From contig NW_024037065.1 of the NCBI RefSeq assembly GCF_015706575.1, positions 744,001 to 808,000 on the forward strand: a stretch of 64,000 bases of DNA, given 5' to 3'. Of the stretch, positions 1-12,115 are shown piece after piece. The notes beneath the pieces are model-generated. The model was not told the DNA's origin and searched no databases. It saw nothing but the letters and a program-made list of their open reading frames with translations. The DNA is from Patiria miniata (Eukaryota; Echinodermata; Asteroidea; Valvatida; Asterinidae). The first letter of the stretch is position 1, and every line of letters begins with the position of its first letter. The translations under genes were made by a program, and so were the position numbers.

Positions 1-536
1 TGTACTAAAATAGGTGACATCTTTCATGTAGACATTTGAATTATTGGTATTTTAGTCAATTGCCATTGTTACATATTTGCCTTTTCCAATGTAGCAACCA
101 CCAAGTCGTCAAGCAAGCCTGTTCTTCAATAAAATACTTCATAAAACATAAGTCAAATTTGTCTTCTATTTTTTTGAACTGATTGTTTCCTTTTGGGGGG
201 GGGGTGGAGTGTAATGAGACTAATCATCTGAGCACGTACTCATTTGAATAAATAATATGATTGTGTGAAGTTTCAATAACATAAATTAGTGCAGTCATTT
301 CCTTTAACAAAAACTTCTTGTGCAACGGCTTTGAAATTTGTTTTCTGCATTATTTTTGTTTTAATTGAGGTGATGTTTTTCTGTTTTGAATGCATTATTA
401 TTTTATGTGCTGTTGTTGTTTTTGTTACACATATATAGATTTAGGACTTCCAGAGTGTACACCTTTAAGATGATGCACTGGGTCCCATTATGACATCATC
501 ATGGCTTCTGATTTGGTATCTACATGTATACTAAGA
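1..536. other. AT-rich stretch without a gene
   Basis: No open frame with coding character and no splice-bounded segment was seen on either strand. A G9 run lies near 195 and an AATAAA-like A/T-rich stretch near 250. It ends where the large repeat family begins. Confidence 0.5.
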
Positions 537-1945
537 AAGGAACGACATCTGTCTGTTTGCCCTTCCCCTAACGCAGAACAAAAATCACTGAGACAAGTCT
601 ACTGATTGGCAAATGGGGGCGCCATTCACTTTTTACGGTGTGCCGCTATATTTTTTGGGTGACGCGCTGTCCTTATTTTGATCCCGTGAAAGTGTTCAGT
701 TCAGGCTAACGAAGCCTTGCATAGCTTAGCCTGTGCGCCCGTACAATCATTAAAGTTACTGATGGGCGAATGGTGGGTCATTCACTTAATACGGTGTGCC
801 GTTATTTTGTTTTGTAAACGCGCTATCCTTTTGATCCCGTGAAAGTGTTAATAAGATGCTGCCCGCTCGTTTTACGCTGCCTGGCCTTGCACAGCTAATA
901 CAACCGTTAAAGTTATGAACTGCCCTCTTTTTGCGAAAATGAAGGGACGTAAAGTACATTGTACGACGTTTCAAAGCCACGTGTACGTGCTATACATGTG
1001 GAAGAACTATGCATGGTTTAAACCTATCTGCCGCAACTTGCGCAAGGGTATTTTTTGCCCACGCCGCGTCAACTGTTTGAACATTTTTACAAGCTGGGAA
1101 CTTGGCACTGTTGAGGCAAATGTTTACGCTGTCATTTAATGGGCAATTCAAGATTATATCTGTACGGATTCATTTGTCAGCAATTTTTGAAAAAGGAAAG
1201 GTCTTTTCAACAGAACTTCCGGTCTGATGACGTCATACGCCTAAAACTTCGCACACATCTTAAGTTGGTCAAGGTCATCATACACACCAATATTTAGGCG
1301 ATTCCGACAAACTTCGCCACAGACATCTATTCAAAATACATTTTTGAAAATTTTCAACCTGTTGCTAGAGGGCGCTCGAAAGTTAAATGACGTCATTGGT
1401 AGATGATTTCAAGAATACTATTAGCCAAGAGGCTAACACCGTTGAAAGCAAGTTCATATCTATTACCACTTTTAAATAATAAGCCACTTCCGGTTTTGGC
1501 CTTTTTCGACCGGAAGCAAGGGTCACGTGATTTCACGCACACTGAAAGAAATAAAGACCTCGACCTACTCTACCACTTGCCGGCAACAGAATGCTGCGGA
1601 CGCGTACTGTTGATTTCTTATGCATTTTTAAATATCAAAAGTGTCTCAATTTAATTGCCAATAAATAAACACCTGATGACGTCATCATGACGTCATCATT
1701 ACACAATGTTGTTTGAATTAGGGTCTTTGCTTTAACAAAGTTTGGTGTAAATGAATTACTGGCAAAGAGTCAAAAATGTCCTTTGAAAACCGACATTTTT
1801 TTTCAAAATTTTGTGTACAAAGTCTATGGGAAAAATTAAATATTCAAAAATCTATAATAAATTAGTCGATGACGTCATCATGACGTCACTCTTCCGGGCA
1901 CATCTCTGCTATAAGGACTATGACTATCCTAACTTTCAATGGTTA
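537..1945 (+). repeat. TGACGTCA-rich dispersed repeat, copy 1
   Basis: This segment matches 36510-37700 nearly end to end, and parts match 3760-4190 and 40110-40550, all in the same orientation. Shared landmarks are the GAGACAAGTCTACTGAT start, a CTAGAGGGCGCTCGA box near 1365, ACTTCCGG...CCGGAAG inverted pairs near 1485-1515, GTCACGTGATTTCACGCAC and repeated TGACGTCA. No protein family was recognised in it and its open frames are short and not conserved between copies. It is probably a non-autonomous element or composite repeat of unknown class. Confidence 0.75.
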
Positions 1946-2066
1946 ATGACATAGATTAATGCCAAAAGTGGCACTGAGAAAAAACGTGTACAAAGTCTAT
2001 GGGATTTTGGCGACAAAAAGAAGAAGAAGAAGAAGAAGATACAAAAAAAATGAGAACAGAAAGAAA

Positions 2067-2250
2067 GGCTTTTCCGCTTTTATGCGGAAAAGCCAAAAAT
2101 CTTAACGAAAACAAGAGCTGTTTTGGTGGGTCACCGAAACAGCTAAAAAAAAATCTTAACGAAAACAAGAGCTGTTTCGGTGGGTCACCGAAACAGCTAA
2201 AAAGAAAAACTAGAGCTGTGTGTCTGTTTGCAAACAGAACACAGGGCTTT
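2067..2250 (+). repeat. Array of four short hairpin cassettes
   Basis: Four perfect or near-perfect hairpins lie in a row, spaced by A-rich CTTAACGAAAACAAG linkers. They are GGCTTTTCCGC/GCGGAAAAGCC (2067-2094), AGCTGTTTTGGTG/CACCGAAACAGCT (2116-2144), AGCTGTTTCGGTG/CACCGAAACAGCT (2170-2198) and CTGTGT.CTGTTTG/CAAACAG.ACACAG (2215-2244). The same cassette types return at 35.4, 37.8, 39.5-39.95 and 40.7 kb, always next to the TGACGTCA repeat. Confidence 0.8.
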
Positions 2251-2299
2251 TTTCGCATTTTACAAATATTTGTTTCGTTTGTCCTTTTGTAGTCACTTT

Positions 2300-3150
2300 T
2301 CAAAGTGCTTCATGCAGTTAAAAGTTGTTCAAAACGCTTAGAATAATTCCTAATGTATAGTTTTATCAAATGATGTCACTAGCCCTGCAATGACGTCATT
2401 CTTAAGACCATTCTCAATGCACATTTTGTCATTGTGATTTTGGTTTGAACCAAGTTTAATGTCAATCCGATGAAAGAAAGTGTGCAATTTGTGAAAGCAG
2501 AATAAAATTATAAATATCTAAAATTTATCAAAACCAAACGATGACGTCATCGTGACGTCCCTTTAAACTTTGTATACTAGTTCCATTATTTACCTACCCA
2601 GTAAGTTTCATGACAGTCAGACCTTCTCTTATGTGTATTTTGAAAAATCGCATTTTTATGACGTCATAATGATGTCAGATATTTTTTTCAAAATTTTGTG
2701 CAAATACCTTTTACCTAACAGACCAAATACACAAAGAATTTTGAATTTTGCATGTTACGTTCATGATATATGGCTAAAAGGTCAAAAACTTCAAATATTC
2801 ATATAAAATCTCCGGATGACGTCATCATGGCGTCACCTAATTTTTTTTTTTACCTGTAACACATCCCGGTCTAGCCACATACCAAGTTTCAACCCAATCA
2901 GACTTACAGTTCTGTAGATATAGGACTACATAATATGCACGTACATTTTCAAAAATCAATAAAAAAAATTAGGTGATGACGTCATCATGACGTCATATAG
3001 TCTTGGCATGATTTTTGTACGAGGGTCTTCCTTGGCTTTAACATTGATGACGATTCCAGATCGCAAAGTTATAGAAATGGTGGCTTGAAAACGTGTACAA
3101 AGTCAATGGGCTAACACGTGTACAAAGTTAACGGGCTAAAAAAATCCCAC
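2300..3150 (+). repeat. TGACGTCA-rich repeat, second half
   Basis: Units carry ACCAAGTTTCAACCCAATC-type boxes followed by paired TGACGTCA octamers, for example near 2541, 2815 and 2975. The layout matches 38.0-39.3 kb. No coding signal was found. Confidence 0.65.
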
Positions 3151-3410
3151 TGCAGAAAAATTGCACCTTAAATTTGTAATTTGCCTTTGAACTGAATTTT
3201 TTTTTATGAAATATTACTTGATATTCTGACCCTTAGGAATATGTTCAATCGAATGACAGCGCGAAAAAAAAATTAGATTTCTCTTTCCTTCTCACAGTAA
3301 TTCTCAGCTGAAGTTCAGAAATACTCAGTAAGATATCAGTGTTGTATAGGAAAAGACTTGTGGAAAATCCCACTGCAGAAAAACTGCACCTTTAAATACG
3401 TAACATAGGG

Positions 3411-4190
3411 CTTTTTGGCATTATAATTTTTTATTATACGTCCCTAACTATATCTGTCAAAGTTAGCCGAAAATCGGCTAAAACGGTCACTGTGATGTGC
3501 AGGCTGACTGACGTACGATGCATGTGCGTAACGTACATGTACGTGTATGTGCATGTACATGTACATATAGACGTTCTGTTCATGTTTTAGAGCAGAAGTA
3601 TTGTCAACGTGAACTTTTAAGCGTGCGCAGGGCATGTCCGAGTTCGCTTATTGCCTTGAAGCTTTGAGATGTTTTAGACCTACCCTTAAATGGACAATTA
3701 AAGTAAAAACTAACATAAAAACTGCCATGGTTGATTTATCAGGAATTTTCAAATGAAAAGGGGTCTTTTTATTATAACTTCCTGTCTGATGACGTCATTC
3801 GCCTAAAACTGCGCACACGTCTGAAGTGGGTCAAGGTCATCATATACACTAATATTTAGGCGATTCCGACAAATTTCGCCACAGACATTTATTCAAAATA
3901 CATTAAAAATATTGTTCAACCTGTCGCTAGAGGGCGCTCGAAGATTGCATGACGTCATTGGTAGATGATTTGAAGAATACTTTCAGCCAAGAGACTAACA
4001 CCGTTAAAAGCAAGTTCATATCTATTACCATTTTCAATTAATAAGCCACTTCCGGTTTGGGCCTTTTTCGACCGGAAGCAAGGGTCACGTGATTTCACGC
4101 ACACAAAATGAAATAAAGACCTCAACCTACTCTAACACTTGCCGGCAACATAATGCTGCGGACGCATACGATTGACCGATAAGTCCCGAC
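3411..4190 (+). repeat. Repeat family pieces, copy 2
   Basis: 3411-3660 shares the GTTAGCCGAAAATCGGCTAA hairpin and the CTGACTGAC box with 39975-40135. 3700-4190 repeats 1145-1600, including CTAGAGGGCGCTCGA, TGACGTCAT and the CTTCCGG/CCGGAAG pair. The same order of pieces (hairpin piece, then R1 piece) is seen at 40.0-40.5 kb, so this is one composite unit. Confidence 0.65.
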
Positions 4191-4881
4191 GCCACACCGA
4201 ATGTACACGCGTATGTTTTCACGTATAAGCATGAACAAATGAACGACGGATGCAAGTCTATGGAGTTGCACAGTGAAAAACGAGCCCCAAATCACTCCAA
4301 AAGCAGCAAAAATATCACTTCAAAATGTTTATTGTTTGACTCAGGTGAGTAATTATATCTCTGACAATACTATATGTCTATTAAAACATCTTCGTAGCCA
4401 CTTTGGGGGCTATTGAGTGGGTTCTGACATATAATTCGGAACGAGCTCACCTGGTTTATTCATTATTAATATTTGAACACTGGCTAGCGAGGACAAAACT
4501 GAATAATGCGTATGCATTCGCAAGTAAATATGCACAATTTTGGTTCTGGTGGTATCACCAAAAATCCAATCAGCACACAGATTTTCGTTTAAGTCCGTGC
4601 CTGGTCAAAAAGCATGTTAAATTGTCACGATCCCACCCTTGTTTCGAATCCCAATCCAAAATGTGTCATGAGATCAAGAAGAAATGTTGTTGAAGAGAAT
4701 AGTACTTGTTTCCACCCCCACCCTCCCTTTCTTTTTAACAGGATGCTTATCGACCTGCAAAAACAAGAGAGGGCACCCAAAACGCAATGTTTTGTATTTG
4801 CAAAGTGGCATAAAGCTGGTGTCGTTCCTTGAATGAAATTTTGGAACTTGTAAACGCTTTGGAATAAGCCAGCGCCTTTTG

Positions 4882-4972
4882 ATGGCAGCCTCTGGCACTG
4901 CAAGAGATTATTGCGAATCGCTTAGCAGGGCAGTGGCTGTGCATGAACAAGCCATACGCTCACAGATTGAAG
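4882..4972 (+). CDS. Candidate initial coding exon, unknown product
   Basis: An ATG opens 30 codons (MAASGTARDYCESLSRAVAV...) that end at a good donor, GAAG|GTATGTGT. A polypyrimidine tract plus CAG at 4722-4740 could be the acceptor of the same exon or of its 5' UTR. The peptide is alanine/serine rich with a helical look and matches no family I recognise. No downstream partner exon was found: a minus-strand Helitron fragment starts right after it. It may be an orphan first exon cut off from its gene, or chance. Confidence 0.3.
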
Positions 4973-4982
4973 GTATGTGTTA

Positions 4983-5812
4983 TCATTGGTTTGTCTCCAA
5001 AAGCCCAATCGGTAATCCTTCCAGAAGACCGACATCTATGAAGCCAATTACACTACATGTACCTGAAAGGTATAGTCCATCATTTGCAAGTATCCAAAAT
5101 TGAACTGACGAAATTATTGTTAAAAAGCATTTGGAAAAAAATGTGCATAGTGTAAGCCGTATTTCTCGTTTGTCACTAAATATTGAAGCACCATTTGGAA
5201 ATAATGTTGGGAAACATTTGGCCATTGCTTCTTCCATTAAGATTCTTACTGGATTTTTGCCTTCACATGAAGCTACACAAAATAGTTCATCAAAGTACTG
5301 ATCAAGTATTTCTTGTGCAACATTTGCAGGTTCAAGAAAAGTATTCCTCGTTTTCGTTGATCATCGTCTTCATCATCCAAATTAGCATCCCAATTATCAT
5401 CATCACAATCATCATTTTCTACAGGCTGTTTGTTTTTCTTTTCCATCTTCACTTACATGTACAGCTTCCTCATCAATTGAACATTGAGGCACATGATTTT
5501 CTCAATCGTACTGTATTTTCAATATCATAATGCCACTTATTATTAGCTTTAAAATATTGCAAAGCTTCCTGCACATTCTTTTTGTTTACAAACTGATTCT
5601 CGTAATAACTCTTGTACGACAGTTTTCATTTTAATTTTATTCGTATCATCTCATTCTCATTTGCAGGTCTGGGTAAGTTCTTTATTGTCTCTGTGGTATT
5701 TGATGGAACGCAAACACAAGGTCCATAAATTCCTTTCTGCTCACCATTCGGACGATTTTCAATTTTCATGAATGCTATACTTCATGCTATTAAATGCCGT
5801 TCTAGGGTATTA
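4983..5812 (-). pseudogene. Truncated Helitron replicase fragment, inverted
   Basis: Read on the minus strand from 5812 down, the frames give a series of pieces colinear with the Helentron at 25.1-25.8 kb. They are an NTLERHLI segment, a CVPSNTTETI segment, ENEMIRIKLK and KLSYKSYYENQFVNKK, then an acidic D/E run, then AKCFPTLFPNG and SDKRE. The last two match AKCFPALFPKG and HDKRD of the large element. This is the DUF6570-like region followed by the start of Helitron_like_N. Several stops and frame changes break it. It is cut at both ends and has no Rep or helicase part, so it is a dead fragment of a related but different copy. A piece resembling the TTAA MITE's left end sits at 5066-5130. 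Confidence 0.75.
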
Positions 5813-6180
5813 AGTCCTTGTAATTCTTCTTTTCAATGTTGGCAGGTATGATATCTCGAAGTATTTCATTCTCGGGTAGGCCCGTTTCTGTATTCTTCAC
5901 TTCTCCCCCTTCCTCTTCGGCATGATCTTCAAAATCATTGTCAGCATCATCTACTTCCATTTCTTCAATACTGATTTCACTTGAGTTGTCATCACTTCCT
6001 GAAGACGATGGCGAGCACTCACTATCAGAACCTTCGCTATCACTTGACACCATTTCCTCTGGATTTTTTAAAAAAGTATACAAAGGAATAACATAACTAT
6101 ATTCTGAAACCTCTGATGCACAGGGTGAGGAAGGTATGGCCAAACCATAATCAGAAGCCCATGTGCATGTTCCACTGTTG
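5802..6180 (-). CDS. Acidic open frame, possibly the Helitron N-terminal side
   Basis: The minus frame is open from inside the 45-bp repeat array down to a stop at 5802. It has a serine/acidic block (SSDSEGSDSECSPSSSGSDD) followed by EEMEVDDADNDFED and a less biased tail ending KKNYKDLIP. It lies directly upstream of the inverted Helitron fragment. It could be an N-terminal extension of that element or an unrelated low-complexity frame. No domain is recognisable. Confidence 0.35.
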
Positions 6181-7300
6181 TGTGGCCCCATTTCGGTCAT
6201 AGATGAAGATAGCCCCAATTTGGTCTCTGATGAAGAAGGCCCATTACTTCCGGGTAGTCTCACTTCGGTCATAGATGAAGAAGGCCCAACTTATGTATCT
6301 GATGAAGAAGACTTATTACTCCCGGGTAGTCTCACTTCGGTTATAGATGAAGAAGGCCCACTTTGGTCTCTGATGAAGAAGGCCCATAACTCCAGGGTAG
6401 TCTCACTTTGGTCACAGATGAAGAAGGCCCCACTTTGGCCTCTGGTGGAGGCCCATTACTCCCGTGTAGTCTCACTTCAGTCTCAGACGAATAAGATGCA
6501 TTACTCCCGCGTGGTTTCACTTCGGTCTCGGATGAAGAAGGTGCATTTACTCCCACCTGGTTTCCCTTTGATCTCTGATGAAGAAGGCCCATTTATTCCC
6601 GGGTAGTCTCACTTCGGTCATAGATAAAGAAGAAGCATTACTCCCACGTGGTCTCAATTTGGTCATAGATGAAGAAGATGCATTACTCCCGCATGGTCTC
6701 ACTTCGGTCATAGATGAAAAAAGGCCCATTACTCCCGCCTGGTCTCAATTCAGTCTTAGATGAAGAAGGCGCATTACTCCCGCGTAGTTTCACTTCGGTC
6801 TCAGATGAAGAAGACGCACTACTCCCACGTGGTCTCACCTTGGTCTCAGATGAAGAAGACGCATTATTCCTGCCTGGTCTCACTTCGGTCTTAGATAAAG
6901 ACGCATTACTTCCGCCTGGTCTCACTTCGGTCTTAGATGAAGAAGGCCCATTACTCCCGCCTGGTCTCACTTCAGTTTTAGATGAAAAAGGAGCATTTCT
7001 CCTGCGAGGTCTCACTTCGGTCATAGATAAAGAAGGCCCCACTTTGGTTTCTGATGAAGAAGGCGCATTACTCCCGTGTAGTGTCTCTTTGGTCTTAAAA
7101 TGAAGAAGGCGCATTACTCCCCCATGGTCTCACTTCGGTCTCGGACTAAGAAGACGCATCACTCTCGCGTGGTCTCACTTCGGTCATAGACAAAGTAAGC
7201 CCCACTTCGGTCGCAGATGAAGAAGGCACATTACTCCTGCGTGGTTTCACTTCGGTCATAGATGAAGAAGGTGCATTACTCCCGCGTGGTTTCAGGCCTG
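6180..7300. repeat. 45-bp minisatellite, coding frame kept
   Basis: About two dozen tandem units of 45 bp run through here, typified by CACTTCGGTC...GATGAAGAAG...ATTACTCCCGCG. The unit is a multiple of three, so long frames stay open on both strands. The minus strand gives SSSETEVRPRGSNAP-type 15-residue repeats and the plus strand LTSVSDEEDALLPRG-type repeats. Unit length varies slightly near 6360-6600, where the frames shift. The minus frame runs on into a non-repetitive acidic tail, which favours that strand if either is coding. Confidence 0.85.
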
Positions 7301-7372
7301 AGGTTGGTTATTTCAAATGCATTTAATTTTTGGACCCCAAGTTGGGATTTCACATACCCTTAATTATTTGTT

Positions 7373-8075
7373 TAGAATAAGTACAGCATTTGCAAAGGTT
7401 TTCTACTGTAAAGTTTTGTCTGAAAAGTTTATATATTTATGATAAATTGATAATTATGAAAGGTTAATCACAAATTGAAAGGGAAAGTAAAGGTAAAGAC
7501 ATTTAAAGTTTCAAATTATCAATCACAGCTGCAAAGTATTTGGGGGGGGGGGGGAATAAGCCATATGAATGAGTTATATGTTTCAGTGATGTGATAAGAG
7601 TGGGACACTTACATGTAACCACTGTGGAAAACTTGACAACAGTGTTTACTAGAAAAGAGGTTTTTTGTGGATAAGATATTTCTTATCACTTACAGTGAGT
7701 ACACTTAAAGAAAGTTGCAAGAAGAAGAAATTCGTCAGTCGTATTTGAAGGGAAGATATCACGTGCAGTACTATGATTAGCGTATAAAAATTAAGAAACT
7801 TTTATGTGTTATGACTTTTTCAGGTCGTTGAGTTTAAAGTATTATCAGTATTTAAGCTATTTATTGTTGGAGGTGTAACCACACCAGCATTTCGTTTTAA
7901 ATGTGTTTGAAAGCCATGTTAATACATATTCAAGTTACATGTATACATACTGTAAGTATATTTTAGCAGAGAGGATTTTTTTTTGCGGTTATGTGTAACG
8001 GTAGGTAGAAGAGTAGTGATTTGACAATGGCTCATTTGATGAGAGGTCCTTATTATTGGAGGTGGGTGCAACTAA
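7373..8075 (+). repeat. 703-bp direct repeat, left copy
   Basis: The segment from TAGAATAAGTACAGC to GGTGGGTGCAACTAA recurs almost identically at 14664-15367, including an internal G-run and TGGCTCATTTGATGAGAGG near the end. Ends are not TG...CA. The transposase-like gene at 8.3-11.2 kb lies between the two copies. It may be a long terminal direct repeat of that element or an independent repeat inserted twice. Confidence 0.85.
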
Positions 8076-8323
8076 CACTACCTGCCATCGCGGCATCATC
8101 CAATTTGCGCCCTCTTTTGTTCAACGTTGTCCATGCGAGTTCCTGCAATAGTATGGTGCTGTCTCGCCGCGTAGCTCACGTTAGCAATGCACTGTCAAGA
8201 TTCTAGGATTGTGACCGTGTTTAAAAACCCGTTATATGCGTGCCATTTTGTTGACTTCGCTGCGGTGACAAACTTCCGAGATTTTCATAAACCGTTTCGA
8301 CATTATCTAAAGGATATTTTGAT

Positions 8324-11219
8324 ATGCCTTCAAAGAGAGAGAAGTGTTGTGTTTGTAAGTCTAGTGTAAGTAGTAGATTTCATGCGACTACAATTTATAA
8401 AGATGACTTGCAGAGTTGTTTTTTGCTTCAAGAAGAGAGGGAGGGTTTTCTGTGTAGTTCGTGCATGTGGTGTGTTCAATCATTTCGGCAAAACAATTCA
8501 CTAACTTACAAGCATCGTGTAGATAGCAAGATAAACTCAGTCAAGCGTCAGATCGGAGGAAAACGTTGTAGCAATACGAAAGAACAGGAAGAGGGGGCTG
8601 GGCATGCCGGGGGAGAAATTGACGCGCCTTGCACTAGTTCAGCATGTTCAGAGAAGATTGCTAATTTGAAGGAACAAATTGGGATACTTGAAGCAGAAAA
8701 CAACCGGCTTAAGAAATTTGAGGAAAATGTCATTACAGAATTTGGGGTGGATAGATCCACTGGGGTACAACAGCTTAAAAGTGCTGCCCTTCATTACATC
8801 ATCAAAAATTCAAAGAGTCAGGACCCAGATATACTCAAAGTTGAGGGCACACCAGGGCGTGCAAAATGTTTTGTGCGGGTTCCTGTAGCTGAAGTAGGTA
8901 CTTGTAGTAATAGATCACTCAGAAAGAGGAGCCAGATCATTGAAAAAGTAGAGACGCTGGTTTCAGGTGGCACATTTGCTGCTGTAAATTGTGGGCCTAG
9001 TTCCTCATCAAGTTCAGAACAAACTTCTTCAGCTACAGGATCACCTCCTCCGAGTCTAGTCCCTACTGTCTCTGATGATATTTCGGCTCAGCGATCAGCA
9101 AATATCAAGCGGCAAAAAGATCGGTATGCAGCAGCATCTAAAGCAGCAGGCCTAAGAGTATGCACAAAATTTTCAAGGGATACAGTTGATGGGTTGCGCA
9201 GCCTAATGCCAGAGACAATGTGGACATTGATCAAAAACAGACTTGAGATTGAAACAGGTCATAAACTTATGGGAACCCGGCAATCGATGCGTTTTTCAGC
9301 AGAGCTACCTTACGAGTTTTAGTATGGCGAGTTCAATGGGAGTAGTGGGAACCCTGTTCACTTCACCAGGATTGTAAATGTTGAGCATCTTATCACCAGC
9401 ATGGTTACTGAACAGGTTCAATATAATCACATTGTTGAAAGCTTTGACAATACTCTGTGGCTTCATGCGTCGGGTGATAAGGGGGGGAAACTACCAAAAT
9501 GGTAATCCAGACTCTAAATTCCAAAGAGCGGCACTCGGTAAGATCAGTCAAAATCATGGGAATTTTTGAGGGTGGAAAAGATGACAGGCTCAACATCCAG
9601 GCAGCATTTAAGCCAGTATTTGATGATTTGCTGAAGGTCACTGGGGATATCGCAAAGCTACAGCTTCCATGCCCAAACATTGATAACGCTGAACACATGT
9701 ACACCGATGACATGGTTCAATCAGCAGATGACAAGCTGGATTTCACTCCACTCAAGGAACTAAATCCAGACAATAGGTACATCAGTCCTAACTGCAGGTA
9801 TTGCCAAAGCGCTTCATCTTCATCTGAAGCCAAATATCCTACCATCTCAGAATCCCCCAAAATTTACACAAAATGCAAACTGACGTGAGGTGGGGACTGG
9901 GAATGGATTGCCAAGATTCTTGGTTTGACAGGGCCAAATGGTCATCACTTTTGCCCACACTGCCTAGCCACGTTGCAAGATCTAAAAAAGGGTAAACCAC
10001 ATGCCATGCACATTCTTCAAGATTTCAGGGATGATGGTGATGATGATGATGAAGACCATGGCATTGCTGCAGTTGCCCAAAGGAAACTGACAACCTGCCA
10101 TGCAAAAGCCACAGAGTTCCAAGAAAAAGGTGCAAAAAAAGATCAGGCAAAGAACTATGATAACTGCATTCAACGACCGCTTGTTGGTACGGAGGGTTAT
10201 GTCACGGAACATGTATCGGTCAGTCCCTTACACATCAGCTTAGGGCTTGGTTTGCAATTCTTTGAAATTGTTCAGAAAAATGCAGAGAAATTGGACAATG
10301 AGGTCCTGGAAAATCATGGGATATACAGTGGGGTAGATGATCTGTACACACATGTTAATTACCTCAGTAAGGAACATGATGATTTATGCAATTCAAAGAG
10401 GGAACGTGAAGTCGAACTTGTGGCTAAGCAGGACCAGGTTGCTCAGGTTCAGACAAATAACCCCAACCACTTCATAAAAAATGGTCAACAGTACAATGAG
10501 AACAGTGCAGAAGCCAAAGAATCTAGAACATTGGTTCGCCAGCTCAATGCTGAATGCAAAGAAATCAATCATTCGGTTCAACGCTTGAATAAAGAGATGA
10601 ATGAAAACCAAAAAATGAGGGATAAAATTGAACAAGATATTAAGAATGTCACTGGGCCATTCATGACTAAATTCAACAGGGTACAGGAAGAACTTGGAAT
10701 TAGAAAACAGTCGTATCATGGGGGATCACTAATTGGCCCAGATGTAAATAAAATGTTGAAGGAGGGTAATTTTCAGAAATCTTTCTGCCTGTTCTCATTG
10801 ACACAACCACTGGATGCCAATCATTTGGCTCTCCAGAACTCTCTGATAAAGTGCACAAATTGTTTCAGAAGTTCAAATCGTGTTACGAATTGTACACACT
10901 CAACAGGATGCTCTGCAAGCATGAGGTGGAACTACTAGCCTTGCGATGTTCCGAGTTCGGTTGCTGGTTTCCAGTACACTTTCCAAAGTAAAACATCAAA
11001 AGAAAGTTTCACTTATTGACAGTAGAGGTCATTCGACAAGCACGGCTCTTAGGTAGTGTTGGCTTGATGTCTGAGCAGGCAACAGAAAGTATTCACGCGC
11101 AATTGAACAAATACGAGCGCATGTATTGCACAGTACGCCAACCTGCTAAGCGACAGAAATTGCAAATCAGACAGCAAGCCCAGTACAGCTCACCAAAACT
11201 TACACACGTCAAGTTGTAA
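8324..11219 (+). pseudogene. Broken DDE-type transposase-like gene, unclassified family
   Basis: Five colinear pieces make one protein of roughly 950 residues. Piece 1 (8324-9322) starts with a Cys-rich finger (KCCVCKSS ... FLCSSCMWC), then a leucine-zipper-like helix near residues 105-140, a basic patch and a Ser-rich linker. An in-frame TAG at 9320 and a G7 run near 9482 break the frame. After them come GDKGG (9473-9490), an in-frame TGA at 9886, GGDWEWIAKILGL (from 9889), CPHC...H...H, a long coiled coil (10390-10640), and finally MSEQATESIHAQLNKY near 11070. An aspartate in DKGG, one in GGD and a glutamate in SEQ..ES.H are plausible DDE catalytic residues, with a zinc-binding insertion between the last two. 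I infer a cut-and-paste transposase. The family is not one I can name: it resembles, but is not clearly, Kolobok or RAG1/Transib-like groups. Confidence 0.6.
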
Positions 11220-11959
11220 ATATTAGGAATGGACTGATCCAGTAAGCGTCACCCACTGCGCACGCGTAAGCAATTTACACACGCTCCTCTTCAATGCCTC
11301 ACTGTACATTGTATGCGCATGCTCGCTTGCATGCATTGCAGACCTTTGTGCATGCATGTTGGACATAAATTGCAGTTTCAGAAAACCATGAGGCGACGCT
11401 TCTGGATCGGTGTTCTTAGGGTCATCTCTGTCACATGAAAGTAAATGTACTTACACCATTTATTAATATGTTGTTTTGCTCTCTAAAATTGCATTTTGCT
11501 CCATATCAGCAAAATGGGAGGAGTTTGTGGTAAGTCTAGGGGTATCCAGTTACCACAACACACTCTCATCTTGGTGTATTATGGATCTAATGCCCAAAAA
11601 AACTATAAAAAAAAAAAACCAAAAAAAAATTAAAAATCCGAAAAAAATAAAAAATATTTTACTGTTAACAAATCAGGGTCACCCACTAGGACTGAGGTCA
11701 TAGTGGATGGGCCTGATAATCCCTTGCTTTGTCTCCCAACTTCTTCAGGTAGCCCTGCTTGCGCCGGATGTGCGAGACATGGTTTTACCACTACCTTAAT
11801 AAGTTGTTAGACATTGCAGTTGAGTTCAACGTTTCACTTTGTTGTTATGCCATCATACATATTATTCTATTCCATTTGTAAAATATGTTACATGTCTTTC
11901 CATGTAACAGTGAACATTGAACTTATTGTCGATTATTTCTGGTAATTAAACCAAGGATT

Positions 11960-12115
11960 AGACTTGTAGTCGAGTCACCAAACATCAAGTCCGAGTCACA
12001 TCTCATGAGTCTGAGTCTCGAGTCGCACAGTCCAAGTCTGAGTCCGCAGGGTCGAGTCAGAGTCCCAGTCACGGAAAATGAGACTCGAATTGGACTCGAG
12101 CTGGAATCTTGATTC
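11960..12115. repeat. Degenerate GAGTC-rich simple repeat
   Basis: Short GAGTC/GACTC words repeat irregularly for about 150 bases (GTCGAGTCACC..., GAGTCTGAGTCTCGAGTCG). It is non-coding. Between 11220 and 11960 there is only AT-rich DNA with an A-run near 11590-11660 and no gene. Confidence 0.75.

Noticed and set aside
2067..2250. CRISPR-like array of hairpins
   Set aside because: Spacing is irregular, the units are hairpins of different sequence and the DNA is eukaryotic.
1999..2303. Open frames on both strands across the hairpin cassettes
   Set aside because: The frames mirror the palindromic cassettes and A-runs; they are not kept in other copies of the repeat.
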